Shown here one piece after another: positions 53,144 to 62,206 of a stretch of 64,000 bases of DNA. The DNA is taken from assembly GCF_003312875.1 (NCBI RefSeq), contig NZ_CP015163.1:3534001-3598000 (forward strand), read 5' to 3'. The stretch's first letter is position 1. Every line of letters starts with the position of its first letter. This stretch comes from Amycolatopsis albispora (lineage in GTDB: Bacteria; Actinomycetota; Actinomycetes; Mycobacteriales; Pseudonocardiaceae). Below the pieces are notes generated by a model, which was not told the DNA's origin, searched no databases, and saw only the letters and a list, made by a program, of their open reading frames with translations. The position numbers were made by a program, and so were the translations under genes.

Positions 53144-53905
53144 TCAAGCCGCCATCGAGATGGTCAGCAGGGGTGCCGAGGTGGGCGCCGGCGAACCACC
53201 CCGCGGCTCCACGGTGACCCCGATCTTGGCCACCCCGGCCAGGCCCTGTGCGGTGAGTACCGACCCCGGTTCCGGCCCGCCGGGCACCAGGCCCATCGAC
53301 CGCACCCGGCCGTCGGCGTGCATCAGCCAGACCTGGTATTCGCGGTCCGGCGGGCTGGCTGGCAGGTCCGACGCCATGAACGCGGCCTTGTCCAGGCTCG
53401 GCGACATCACCACCGTGCCGTGGCCGCCGGGATCGTGCGCGGTCACCACGTCCGGCGACGCGAGCAGCTCCCCCATCGGCGCGTACTTCGCCCTGGCCTC
53501 GGCGGCCTGCTGGCGCGCGGCGTCCAGTTCGCCCTGTGTGTGCAGCGCGAGCCCGCCGAACACCCCGCCGAGCGCGAGCCCGATCACCGCCGCGGCGGCC
53601 GCGACCAGGACCATCCAGCGCGGCGCGCCCGCACCACGCCGCGACCGGCTGCCCCGGTCCCCGCGTGCCGACGGCGGTTCCTGGCGGGTCGTCCGGACCT
53701 CGGCCAGCACGCGTGCCTTCAGCGCCGACGGCGGTTCCTCGGCGACCGCGGCACCCAGGCGCGCGGCGGTGGCCCGCAGTTCGCGCACCTCCTGCGCGCA
53801 CGACGGGCATTCGGCGAGGTGCCGCGCGAACCGCTCGCGTTCCAGGTCGTCCAGCGCGTCGAGCGCATAGGCCCCGGCCAGCGTGTGCATCTCCGGCGAG
53901 GTCAT
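53144..53905 (-). CDS. rskA: anti-sigma-K factor
   Basis: 253 residues. N-terminal zinc-binding anti-sigma domain with His7, His29, Cys33 and Cys36 (RHLAECPSC), one membrane helix near residues 97-117 (WMVLVAAAAAVIGLALGG), then the extracytoplasmic RskA domain ending in VTVEPRGGSPAPTSAPL. It holds SigK at the membrane until regulated proteolysis. Coupled to sigK by a 4-bp overlap. Orthologous by order to Rv0444c. Confidence 0.95.
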   Translation of the reverse strand: MTSPEMHTLAGAYALDALDDLERERFARHLAECPSCAQEVRELRATAARLGAAVAEEPPSALKARVLAEVRTTRQEPPSARGDRGSRSRRGAGAPRWMVLVAAAAAVIGLALGGVFGGLALHTQGELDAARQQAAEARAKYAPMGELLASPDVVTAHDPGGHGTVVMSPSLDKAAFMASDLPASPPDREYQVWLMHADGRVRSMGLVPGGPEPGSVLTAQGLAGVAKIGVTVEPRGGSPAPTSAPLLTISMAA

Positions 53906-54495
53906 GCGGTCACCCCCAAGCAGTCCCGCAGGCGGATCAGCCCGTCACGGAGCCGGGTCTTCACCGTGCCCTGCGGGGTCGACAGCACTTCGGCCACCTC
54001 GCGGTAGGTGTAGCCCTGGTAGTAGGCCAGCAGCACGGACTCGCGCTGCAGCTCGGTCAGGTTGCCGAGGCAGCGGCGGACCTGCTGGCGTTCCCAGCGC
54101 GCGGTGACCGACTCGGCCACCTCGTCGAACGGGCGGTTCCGGCTCGCCTCGAAGGTGGCCTTGACCTCGCGTTCGGTGCTCGCGCGGGCGGAGCGCACGC
54201 GGTCCACCGCGCGGCGGTGCGCCAGGGTCAGCGCCCAGTTCAGCGCACTGCCGCGCTCCGGCGAGTACCGCGGCGCGGTGCGCCACAGCTCGACCAGCAC
54301 CTCCTGCGCGACCTCCTCGGACTGCGCGCCGTCACGCACCACCCGGCGGACCAGGCCGAGAATCGGCCCGGCGAGCCGGTCGTAGACCTGCTCGAACGCG
54401 CGCTCGTCGCCCTTGGCCACCTGGACCAGCAGCTCCTCGGTGGTCGGCCCGTCCACAGTGGACGGCCGCTCCCCACGCGGTGCGGTCTCATCCAT
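53902..54495 (-). CDS. sigK: ECF sigma factor SigK
   Basis: 197 residues from ATG 54495 with GGAGG 5 nt upstream; ATG 54507 is possible. Region 2 (AFEQVYDRLAGPILGLVRRVVRDGAQSEEVAQEVLVELWRT) starts near residue 33, and region 4 (TELQRESVLLAYYQGYTYREVAEVLSTPQGTVKTRLRDGL) near 147. Adjacent to RskA, DUF1365, amine oxidase, CFA-type enzyme and DUF1295, the gene set of the mycobacterial SigK locus. It should drive the two divergent promoters at 56503-56562. Confidence 0.95.
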   Translation of the reverse strand: MDETAPRGERPSTVDGPTTEELLVQVAKGDERAFEQVYDRLAGPILGLVRRVVRDGAQSEEVAQEVLVELWRTAPRYSPERGSALNWALTLAHRRAVDRVRSARASTEREVKATFEASRNRPFDEVAESVTARWERQQVRRCLGNLTELQRESVLLAYYQGYTYREVAEVLSTPQGTVKTRLRDGLIRLRDCLGVTA

Positions 54496-55234
54496 CAAGG
54501 CCTCCACAGCCTCCGAGTTCGCCGAGCCGGTCCGCCGGTGCCACCGCCGCCATCGGCGCGCGGCGCAGCCACAGGACGGCCCCGTGCTTGCGGATCAACG
54601 CGGTCACCCGCTGCGGGACGAACGGCCGGGCCAGCAGCATACGGGCCACCTGTCCGGGTCCGGCGGCACGACGCACCCCCCGAAGGGTGGCGGCCAGCGG
54701 GGTCGAACCGGCCTGGTGCAGCACCACCGAAACGGCCAGCAGCGAATCCGGTTCGGGCACCGACATGCGGTATTCGCCGTCGCCGGTCTGGAACGGCGAA
54801 ACGAAGAACTCCTTCGCCGCCGTCGCCCGGCCTTCCGCGTCCGGGAACAGCAGATACGCGTGCCTGCCGCGGTAGGTGTTGTGCACCTCGGCGACCACGC
54901 AGGCGGGTTCGCCGTCCGGCCGGTGGCACCAGTACAGCGTGATCGGGTTGAACACGTAACCGAGCACCCGCGCGCTGGCCAGCATGACCACCCGGCCACC
55001 GGCCAGATCGATCCCGCGTGCCGCCAGCCAGGCGTCGAGCTTCTGGCGGATGGTGCCCGGCCCGGGTCCGAAGTGGTCGCGGGCGTCGAACCGCGCGAAC
55101 GGCCGCAACCAGCGCGGCAGCCGGGGCAGGTCGTCCACATCGACCAGCCACAGATGAAGCCGGTGCGCGAAGGACAGCGGCGGCTCGATCCGCCGCACGT
55201 GCGCCACCGTGGCGTCGTAGAGCGCGGCGGTCAC
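54488..55234 (-). CDS. DUF1365 family protein
   Basis: 248 residues. DUF1365 signature LGYVFNPITLYWCHRPDGEPACVVAEVHNTYR near residue 87. The family always accompanies the flavin amine oxidase and CFA synthase of this locus (Rv0448c in M. tuberculosis) and is thought to take part in the same fatty acid modification. Overlaps sigK by 8 bp and the amine oxidase gene by 4 bp. Confidence 0.92.
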   Translation of the reverse strand: MTAALYDATVAHVRRIEPPLSFAHRLHLWLVDVDDLPRLPRWLRPFARFDARDHFGPGPGTIRQKLDAWLAARGIDLAGGRVVMLASARVLGYVFNPITLYWCHRPDGEPACVVAEVHNTYRGRHAYLLFPDAEGRATAAKEFFVSPFQTGDGEYRMSVPEPDSLLAVSVVLHQAGSTPLAATLRGVRRAAGPGQVARMLLARPFVPQRVTALIRKHGAVLWLRRAPMAAVAPADRLGELGGCGGLDG

Positions 55235-56496
55235 CAGCGCACCCCCAGCGATTCGGCGGCCCGCGCGCCCGAAGCGCAGCCGTCCTCGTGGAAGCCCCAG
55301 CCGTGGTACGCGCCCGCGTAGGCGACGACGCCGTCGTTCAACTCGGGCAGGCGGCGCTGCGCGGCGACCGACTCCGGCGTGTAGACCGGGTGCTCGTAGG
55401 TCATCCGCGCGAGCACCTTCGACGGCTCCACGGCCTTCGACGGGTTCAGCGTGACCACGTACTCCGCCGGTTCGTCCAAGCGCATCAGGCGGTTCATGTC
55501 GTAGCTGACCTGCACCGCGCCGTTGTCCGCGCCACAGCTGGGCGCGGCGTAGTTCCAGGACGCGCGGGCGCCGGGCGTGCGCGGCAACAGCTCCGATCCG
55601 GTGTGCAGCCAGGCTTCGTTGCGGGAGTAGCCGAACGCGCCGAGCACGTCGCGCTCGCGTTCCGTGGGCTGTTCGAGCAGGTCGAGCGCCTGGTCGGCGT
55701 GGGTGGCCACCACGACCTTGTCCACGCGGTGCACGCTGTCGGCGTCGTCGCGCAGCTCGATCCCGGCCGTCGTGCGGCGCAGCGAGCGGATGGGCGTGGA
55801 CAGGTGGACCGCGGTCAGCTGCTTCACCGCGAGATCGACGTACTCACGGGAGCCACCGGTGACCGTGCGCCAGGTCGGTGAACCGGAGACCGACAACATG
55901 CCGTGATTGCGCAGGAAGGCGAACAGGTACGGCGCCGGGTACCGCAGCGTGCCGGTGCGGTCGGCCGACCAGACGGTGGACACCAGCGGCAGCAGGAAAT
56001 GGTCCACGAAGTACCGCGAATAGCCGCCGATGGCGAGGAACGCGCCGATCGTGACATCACCGGCATCACGCGCGGCGAGCACGCGCGCCGCGTGCCGGTG
56101 GAACCGCTTGACCTCCGCGAGCATGCGCAGGTACCGCGGGCTGCGCAGGTTCCGCCGCTGCGCGAACAACCCCGGCAGACCCTTCGCCCCGGCGTATTCG
56201 AGACCGCAGCCGTCGCACCGGATGCTCATCGACATCTCGGTCTCCTGCGTGCGCACGCCCAGCTCGCCGAACAGCTTCAGCAGCGTCGGATAGGTGCGCT
56301 CGTTGTGCACGATGAAGCCGGAATCGACCCCGATCGTGCCGTGGGCGCCCGCGACGTCGTGGGTGTGCGCGTGCCCGCCGAGGCGGTCGCCCGCTTCGAA
56401 CAGCAGCACGTCGTAGCGGCGTTGTAGCAGGTAGGCGGCGGTGAGCCCGGCCACGCCGCTGCCGATGACGCCGACTCGTTCTCCAGTGATCTGCAC
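55231..56496 (-). CDS. FAD-dependent amine oxidase / desaturase-like protein (Rv0449c type)
   Basis: 421 residues from GTG 56496, chosen because a SigK-type -10 lies over the ATG at 56505 and would start the mRNA at the GTG. FAD-binding GSGVAGLTAAYLL at residues 12-24, GHAHTHDVAG, then a C-terminal amine-oxidase substrate domain. In this family a flavoenzyme is thought to act on unsaturated acyl chains rather than amines. First gene of the sigK-rskA operon. Confidence 0.9.
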   Translation of the reverse strand: MQITGERVGVIGSGVAGLTAAYLLQRRYDVLLFEAGDRLGGHAHTHDVAGAHGTIGVDSGFIVHNERTYPTLLKLFGELGVRTQETEMSMSIRCDGCGLEYAGAKGLPGLFAQRRNLRSPRYLRMLAEVKRFHRHAARVLAARDAGDVTIGAFLAIGGYSRYFVDHFLLPLVSTVWSADRTGTLRYPAPYLFAFLRNHGMLSVSGSPTWRTVTGGSREYVDLAVKQLTAVHLSTPIRSLRRTTAGIELRDDADSVHRVDKVVVATHADQALDLLEQPTERERDVLGAFGYSRNEAWLHTGSELLPRTPGARASWNYAAPSCGADNGAVQVSYDMNRLMRLDEPAEYVVTLNPSKAVEPSKVLARMTYEHPVYTPESVAAQRRLPELNDGVVAYAGAYHGWGFHEDGCASGARAAESLGVRW

Positions 56497-56502
56497 GTGG
56501 AT

Positions 56503-56562
56503 CATTCGGCGCCCACCGGCGAGCGGATTGGTACCCATCCGCTCGCGCGCCGGCGGCGAATC
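56503..56562. promoter_or_regulatory. two divergent SigK-type promoters
   Basis: Rightward: -35 CCATCC (56535-56540), 16-nt spacer, -10 CGAATC (56557-56562), then 6 nt to ATG 56569. Leftward: -35 CAATCC (56530-56525), 16-nt spacer, -10 CGAATG (56508-56503), then 6 nt to GTG 56496. Both closely match the mycobacterial SigK consensus CCATCC-CGAATA. Confidence 0.75.
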
Positions 56563-56568
56563 CCCGGT

Positions 56569-57825
56569 ATGCCGAGAACTGCCGAACGCATCGCCGGTTT
56601 CGCACGGGACCTGCTGGGGGCGCCGCTGCCGGTGGGCATCCGCGCCTGGGACGGCTCGCGGGCCGGGCCGCCCGGCGTCACCGTGGTGCTGAACTCGCGG
56701 CGGGCGCTGCGGCGGCTGCTCTACGCACCCGGTGAACTCGGGCTCGCCCGCGCGTACGTCAGCGGCGACCTGGACGTGGAGGGCGACCTGAGCGAGGGGT
56801 TCCGCCGGATCTGGGCGCTGAGCAGGTCGGGCGCGCGTGTCCGGATGGGACCGGCGCACTGGGCCAGGGGCGTCCGGCTGGCTCTGCGCCTCGGCCTCGC
56901 CGGGCCACCACCCCGACCACCGGCCGAGGAGGCGCGGCTGACCGGCAGACGGCACACGCCGCGGCGCGACCGGTCCGCCATCGCACACCACTACGACCTG
57001 GGAAACGCCTTCTACCAGCTGCTGCTCGACGAATCGATGGCCTATTCGAGCGCGTACTGGACCGCCGACCGGCCCGGGTACGACCTGGCCCAGGCGCAGC
57101 GCGACAAGCTCGACCTGATCTGCCGCAAGCTCGGCCTGCGACCGGGCATGCGCCTGCTGGACGTCGGCTGCGGCTGGGGCTCGCTGGTGATCCACGCGGC
57201 CAAGCACTACGACGTGCACGCGGTCGGCGTGACGCTGTCCGCCGAGCAGGCAGAGCACGTGCGCACACGGGTCGCCGCGCTCGACCTGGACGACCGCGTC
57301 GAAGTGCGGCGGCAGGACTACCGCGAGATCACCGGCGAACCGTTCGACGCGGTGGCGTCCATCGAGATGGGCGAGCACGTCGGCGAGGAGAACTACCCGC
57401 GTTACACCGGGACGCTGTTCCGCCTGCTCAAGCCGCGGGGACGGCTGGTGCTGCAGCAGATGTCGCGGGGCGCGGCGGCCCCGGGCGGTGGCGCGTTCAT
57501 CGAGCGCTACATCGCGCCCGACATGACCATGCGCCCGCTCTCGCGCACGCTGGGCCATCTGGAGGGTTCCGGCTTCGAGATCCGCGACGTGCACGCGTTG
57601 CGGGAACACTACGTGGAAACCGTGCGTGCCTGGTCGGACACGCTGGAGTCACGCTGGCACGACGTGGTCGCGCTGATCGGTGAGGCCGGGGCCCGCGTGT
57701 GGCGGCTCTACCTGACCGGCGGCGCGCTGGCCTTCGAGGAGAACCGCATGGGAGTGGACCAGATCCTGGCCGTACGCCCGGGTGAAGCCGGGGAAAGCGG
57801 CCTGACGGCCACCCGCGAGCGATGA
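56569..57825 (+). CDS. CFA-type SAM-dependent fatty acid methyltransferase (UfaA1/BfaB type)
   Basis: 418 residues, probably leaderless. SAM site LLDVGCGWGSLVIHAA near residue 197, with N-terminal helices and a C-terminal catalytic region (HYVETVRAWSDTLESRW). It methylates double bonds of membrane acyl chains to methylene/methyl branches; M. tuberculosis Rv0447c is linked to tuberculostearic acid formation. Overlaps the DUF1295 gene by 4 bp. Confidence 0.93.
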   Translation: MPRTAERIAGFARDLLGAPLPVGIRAWDGSRAGPPGVTVVLNSRRALRRLLYAPGELGLARAYVSGDLDVEGDLSEGFRRIWALSRSGARVRMGPAHWARGVRLALRLGLAGPPPRPPAEEARLTGRRHTPRRDRSAIAHHYDLGNAFYQLLLDESMAYSSAYWTADRPGYDLAQAQRDKLDLICRKLGLRPGMRLLDVGCGWGSLVIHAAKHYDVHAVGVTLSAEQAEHVRTRVAALDLDDRVEVRRQDYREITGEPFDAVASIEMGEHVGEENYPRYTGTLFRLLKPRGRLVLQQMSRGAAAPGGGAFIERYIAPDMTMRPLSRTLGHLEGSGFEIRDVHALREHYVETVRAWSDTLESRWHDVVALIGEAGARVWRLYLTGGALAFEENRMGVDQILAVRPGEAGESGLTATRER

Positions 57826-58607
57826 ACCTGCTGATCAGCGCCGCGGTGGCGCTCGGCATGGCGCTGGTGGCGGTGTGCGCCACCTTCGCCGTCGCGCTGG
57901 CCCGGCGCCGGTACGACACCATCGACACCTTCTGGGGCCTGGGCTTCGCACTGATCGCGGTGGTGGCCTTCCCGTACGGCACCGGGGACCTGGCGCTGCG
58001 GCTCGTGGTCACCGGACTGACCGTGGTCTGGGGTGTGCGGCTGGCGGTGCACCTGCACCTGCGCAACCGCGGGCAGCCGGAGGACCCGCGCTACGCCGGG
58101 ATGGCCGACCGGCCGGCGTCGCGGGTTTTCGTTCGCGTGTACCTCCTGCAGGCGCTCGTGCTGTGGTTCGTTTCGCTGCCGGTGCTGGCCGCGCAGCACG
58201 GCACCGGGATCGGCGTGCTCGGCTGGCTGGGCGTCGCGGTGTGGTCGATCGGGTTCGCCTTCGAGGTCGTCGGCGACGAGCAGCTTCGGCGGTTCAAGGC
58301 GGACCCGGCCAACCACGGCCGGGTGCTGGACACCGGGCTGTGGCGCTACACCCGCCACCCCAACTACTTCGGCGACGCCTGCGTCTGGTGGGGGCTGTAC
58401 CTGCTGGCCTGCTCGACCTGGCCGGGCGCGGCCACCGTGCTCTCCCCGCTGGTGATGACCTTCACCCTGGTCAAGGGCACCGGGAAACCGTTGCTGGAGA
58501 AGGGACTCCACCGCACGCGGCCGGGATACGCCTACTACGTCGAGCGCACCAGCGGGTTCTTCCCGCTGCCGCCCCGGCGGGCTACTCCCCCGTCTGCCCG
58601 TCGGTGA
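57822..58607 (+). CDS. DUF1295 (steroid 5-alpha-reductase-like) membrane protein
   Basis: 261 residues with about six membrane segments. The C-terminal half carries TGLWRYTRHPNYFGDACVWWGLYLL near residue 170, the cofactor-binding motif shared with ICMT and steroid 5-alpha-reductases. A reductase step on the methylene intermediate made by the CFA-type enzyme is plausible (Rv0446c position). Its 3' end overlaps the convergent DinB gene by 26 bp. Confidence 0.92.
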   Translation: MNLLISAAVALGMALVAVCATFAVALARRRYDTIDTFWGLGFALIAVVAFPYGTGDLALRLVVTGLTVVWGVRLAVHLHLRNRGQPEDPRYAGMADRPASRVFVRVYLLQALVLWFVSLPVLAAQHGTGIGVLGWLGVAVWSIGFAFEVVGDEQLRRFKADPANHGRVLDTGLWRYTRHPNYFGDACVWWGLYLLACSTWPGAATVLSPLVMTFTLVKGTGKPLLEKGLHRTRPGYAYYVERTSGFFPLPPRRATPPSARR

Positions 58608-59094
58608 GTTCACGAAGCAGGTCGAGGTGCCCGGCGTGGCGGCCGGTTTCCTCGATCATGTGCAGCAGCACCCACCGCACGGTCACCTCACGCTCCTTGC
58701 GGCCGAAGGTGATCACCTGGTCCAGTTCGAGCTTCGCGGCGATTTCACGGCCGGTCTGGCATTGCGCCTCATAGGCCTCGACCAACTCGTCGATCGGCAC
58801 CGAAGCGGCCGCGGTGAACTCGGCGTCGCGATCCTCTTTGAACCGTTCCCGCCACGGGTCCTCCTGCCCGCCGAGCACCACGGAAAACCAGTACGACTCG
58901 ACGTAGGTGAGGTGGCCGACGAGCCCGGCGACGGTGGTGTGCGTGCTGGTCGGCACGTGCACCCGCCGCGCCTGTTCGTCGGTGAGCCCACGCGCCTTGA
59001 GCGAAACCGCGCTGCGGAGGAAATCGAGAAAACCGTTGAGCTGGTCGCGTTCGGAACCGGTCATCGGCGGTTCGGGGCGCGTTTCGGAAGCCAT
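58582..59094 (-). CDS. DinB-family protein (DUF664)
   Basis: 170 residues from ATG 59094; ATG 59103 is three codons longer and neither has a good ribosome-binding site. Four-helix DinB/YfiT-like fold with metal-ligand His in GLVGHLTYVESYW and EETGRHAGHLDLLRE (HxxxH). This group includes mycothiol-dependent maleylpyruvate isomerase-like transferases, so mycothiol use is possible. Convergent with DUF1295. Confidence 0.88.
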   Translation of the reverse strand: MASETRPEPPMTGSERDQLNGFLDFLRSAVSLKARGLTDEQARRVHVPTSTHTTVAGLVGHLTYVESYWFSVVLGGQEDPWRERFKEDRDAEFTAAASVPIDELVEAYEAQCQTGREIAAKLELDQVITFGRKEREVTVRWVLLHMIEETGRHAGHLDLLRELTDGQTGE

Positions 59095-59356
59095 GCCCGG
59101 CATTCTGCACGGTGCAACTGGAACAAGCTAAGGAATTGCCCAGTACCCGCCGCCGCGGCATCCACCAAGAGGTTGATGCGGCGGGGACCGCAACCGCGAC
59201 ATGCTCGACGGAGTACGGCCGACCAAAGGGGTACCGATGCTGGGATACCGCTCGCTCGCTGAGACTAGTCATCTCCGCAGTGGCCAGTTGGTTCACTGGC
59301 CCGGCTCGCTCCACACACGACAGTGCGTGCCCTCGCCTTGGCCGGAAGGAGGCCCC

Positions 59357-59974
59357 ATGGGTGCGGTGACAGCCATGCTGGTCTATTCCGAAGACGACGC
59401 GAAGGTGGTGCTGCCCGGCCACCCCGTGCCCGATCGTGAGGCCACGCGGGCGATGGCGCGGCGGCTCCAGCCCCACGGCGTGCTGGAAGAGATCGGCGAC
59501 GGAAACCTGCTGGAGAACGTCAACCCGCCCGACGGCCGCATGTACGTCGGCTGCTTTCCCGGGCTGACCGTGATCTGCGCGCCGGAGGCAGCGGTGGACC
59601 AGCCGTCGCAGCTGCCGCCGAACCTGCTGGAACCGGCCGGCGACGCCACCGTCTACCTGCACGCCATGCACAGCGCGGTGGACTGGTTCGCCTACGCGAT
59701 GTGGGAGCAGGGCACGCTGGTGCGTTCGCTCAGCCTCGCCCCGGAATACGGCATTCTCGAGGAAACCGGGGACGCCCTGATGTTCGAGAAGCCGTACTGG
59801 TCGGGTGACCGCCCGCCGCTGCTGCCCGGCCCGTTCCCGTTCCACCCGCTGGATCTGGGCGAGGAGGCGCTGCGCGCGCTGCTCGGCATCACCTACGAGG
59901 GCAAGCCGTTCGACGGCGACCCCGACCTCAAGGAGATCACCCTGCTCGGCTTCCAGTACGACGATTCGCCGTGA
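59357..59974 (+). CDS. DUF6928-like hypothetical protein
   Basis: 205 residues from ATG 59357, with GGAAGGAGG upstream. The N-terminus MGAVTAMLVYSEDD, followed by MYVGCFPGLTVICAPEAAVDQPSQLP and a Trp-rich WFAYAMWEQGTLVRSLSL, resembles the DUF6928 family of actinobacterial cytosolic proteins. Function unknown. It ends 3 bp before the convergent ftsQ stop. Confidence 0.75.
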   Translation: MGAVTAMLVYSEDDAKVVLPGHPVPDREATRAMARRLQPHGVLEEIGDGNLLENVNPPDGRMYVGCFPGLTVICAPEAAVDQPSQLPPNLLEPAGDATVYLHAMHSAVDWFAYAMWEQGTLVRSLSLAPEYGILEETGDALMFEKPYWSGDRPPLLPGPFPFHPLDLGEEALRALLGITYEGKPFDGDPDLKEITLLGFQYDDSP

Positions 59975-59977
59975 GCC

Positions 59978-60784
59978 TCAGGAAACCGTGGGCAGTTCCG
60001 GGCTGGAGACGTCGTAGACCTTGCCCGGCTGGGTGAGCAGCGCGGCGAGCACCTTGGTCTTGCGATCGATCTGGTCGGCGTCGCCCCAGCGGATCTGCCT
60101 GCCGTCGTTGAGGTCCAGCCGCACGCTGCCGGGCGAGTCCGCGCCGACGGCGGCCACCTGGGCGCGCAACTGCTGCGGCAGCGCGATCAGCACGGCCGTC
60201 GCCGCGCGGGTGGGCGGGTCGTCCGGGCCGACGCGCGCCAGCTTCAGCTCCGGCAGCCCCGACGGCGCCATCGGCACCTTCTTGAACACGAACCCCGACT
60301 CGTCCACCAGGTGGATTTCCTGCCCGGTGTTGAAGAACCCGATCGGCGTGCGCTCCGAAACCGCGATCTCGATGGTCGACGGCCACGACCGCGAAACGTC
60401 CGCGGTGGCCACGCCCGGCAGGGTGAGCACCCGGTCGCGGATCTCGTCGGTGTCCACCCGCAGCATCGCGCGCCTGTCCGGCACTGCGGCGACCGCGCGG
60501 ATCTGATCGGGCGAAAGGCTCGTCGCGCCCACCACGTCCACCGTGCGCACGCCCAGCAGCGAAGTGAAGAACACCAGGTAGAGCCCGGCGATCACGCTGA
60601 CCACGCTGAGCAACGCCACCCACCGGCGCTGCATCGCCTTGCGGCGGCTCGGCCGGGTGCCGGTGCGCTGGCGCGCGCTCGCCGGACGGCGGCCCCGGCG
60701 GCTGGCCGACGCCGACCGCGCGGGCCCGCGCTCCTCGCCCGGCCCGCGCCGCCGCCGCTGCCTGGCTTCCCTGGCCGTGGTCAC
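59978..60784 (-). CDS. ftsQ: cell division protein FtsQ
   Basis: 268 residues. A 50-residue basic cytoplasmic tail (RRRRGPGEERG), one membrane helix (WVALLSVVSVIAGLYLVFFTSLL), then POTRA (VRTVDVVGATSLSPDQIRAVA) and FtsQ beta domains outside the cell. It links the Z-ring to septal peptidoglycan synthesis through FtsL/FtsB-type partners. Starts 3 bp after the murC stop; the usual downstream ftsZ has been displaced by about 7 kb. Confidence 0.95.
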   Translation of the reverse strand: MTTAREARQRRRRGPGEERGPARSASASRRGRRPASARQRTGTRPSRRKAMQRRWVALLSVVSVIAGLYLVFFTSLLGVRTVDVVGATSLSPDQIRAVAAVPDRRAMLRVDTDEIRDRVLTLPGVATADVSRSWPSTIEIAVSERTPIGFFNTGQEIHLVDESGFVFKKVPMAPSGLPELKLARVGPDDPPTRAATAVLIALPQQLRAQVAAVGADSPGSVRLDLNDGRQIRWGDADQIDRKTKVLAALLTQPGKVYDVSSPELPTVS

Positions 60785-60787
60785 GCG

Positions 60788-62206
60788 CTAGCCCTGCTCG
60801 CTCCGGCGGTCCAGCTCGGTGAGGAGCTCCGGACCGAGCTGCGTGACGTCACCGGCGCCCATGGTGACCACCAGGTCACCCGGCTTCGCCAGGTCGGCCG
60901 CCAGCGTCACCACCTTGTCGAAGGCCGGTTCGTAGTGGACCGAGGTGGACACCGTGGACACCTGCTCCGCGATGAGAGCACCGCTCACACCCGGCTCCGG
61001 CTCCTCGCGCGCGCCGAACACGTCGAGCACCACCACCTCGTCCGCCAGGCTCAGCGCCTCGGCGAACTCGGTGGCGAAGGTTTTGGTCCGCGAGTACAGG
61101 TGCGGCTGGAACAACACGATCACGCGCCCGCTGCCCGCCGCGTGCCGCACCGCGCGCAGCTGCGCGGCCACCTCGGTCGGGTGGTGGGCGTAGTCGTCGT
61201 AGACCCGGACGTCGGCGGAGCGGCCCTTGAACTCGAACCGCCGCCGCACCCCGCCGAACGCGGCCAGCCCCTCGGCCAGTTCCTCGACCGGCGCGCCCAG
61301 TTCGACCCCGGCGAGCAGCGCGGCGACCGCGTTGAGCGCCATGTGCTCCCCCGGCACCGCGACCAGCACGTCCAGCTGCTTGCCGCCGACCTCGACCCGG
61401 ACGACGCCGCCTTCGGGCCCCGGCGTGTAGTCGAGGACCTTCGCGTCGCCTTCTCCGGTGACCGTCCGGCCGTAGCGCTGCACCCGCAGCCCCTCGGCCT
61501 CGGCCTTGCCAGCCAGTTCGGCGGCGGGCGCGTCGTCGGCGCAGACGATCAGCAGCCCGCCCGGCTCCAGCCGCCGGACGAACTTCGTGAACACCTCGAC
61601 GTAGGCCTCGGCGGTGCCGTGGTGGTCGAGGTGGTCGGGCTCCACATTGGTCACCACCGCGACCGACGGCGAGTAGGCCAGGAACGACCCGTCGCTCTCG
61701 TCGGCCTCGGCGACGAAGATGCCGCCGGTGCCGTGGTGGGCGTTCGAACCGGACTCGTTCAGGTCACCGCCGATGGCGAACGACGGGTCGAGCCGGCAGT
61801 GCTGCAACGCCACGGTGAGCATCGAGGTGGTCGAGGTCTTCCCGTGCGTACCGGCGATGCAGGCCACCCGGTGGCCCTCCATCAGCCCGGCCAGCGCCTC
61901 GGCCCGGTGCAGCACCGGGATGCCGCGCTCACGCGCCGCGGCGAACTCCGGGTTGGTGTCCTTGATCGCGGTGGACACCACCACCGCGCTCGGCCCGCCG
62001 TCGAAGGCGTCCAGGTTCTCCGCCGCCTGCCCGACCGCGATCTTCGCGCCCTGCGCGCGCAGGCCGGGGAAGGCACGCGAGTCCTTGGCGTCCGAACCGG
62101 ACACTTCGGCACCCCGCGCGAGCAGGATGCGGGCGATCCCGCTCATGCCGGCACCGCCGATGCCGATCAGGTGCGCCCGCCGCAGCACCTCGGGAAGTTC
62201 CGTCAT
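60788..62206 (-). CDS. murC: UDP-N-acetylmuramate--L-alanine ligase
   Basis: 472 residues. UDP-binding [14 protein letters not shown] near residue 15, ATP-binding [11 protein letters not shown] near 118, [10 protein letters not shown] near 165 and the C-terminal [10 protein letters not shown] near 340. It adds L-Ala to UDP-MurNAc, the first stem-peptide step. Overlaps murG by 4 bp. All Mur ligase catalytic residues are intact. Confidence 0.97.
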   Translation of the reverse strand: MTELPEVLRRAHLIGIGGAGMSGIARILLARGAEVSGSDAKDSRAFPGLRAQGAKIAVGQAAENLDAFDGGPSAVVVSTAIKDTNPEFAAARERGIPVLHRAEALAGLMEGHRVACIAGTHGKTSTTSMLTVALQHCRLDPSFAIGGDLNESGSNAHHGTGGIFVAEADESDGSFLAYSPSVAVVTNVEPDHLDHHGTAEAYVEVFTKFVRRLEPGGLLIVCADDAPAAELAGKAEAEGLRVQRYGRTVTGEGDAKVLDYTPGPEGGVVRVEVGGKQLDVLVAVPGEHMALNAVAALLAGVELGAPVEELAEGLAAFGGVRRRFEFKGRSADVRVYDDYAHHPTEVAAQLRAVRHAAGSGRVIVLFQPHLYSRTKTFATEFAEALSLADEVVVLDVFGAREEPEPGVSGALIAEQVSTVSTSVHYEPAFDKVVTLAADLAKPGDLVVTMGAGDVTQLGPELLTELDRRSEQG

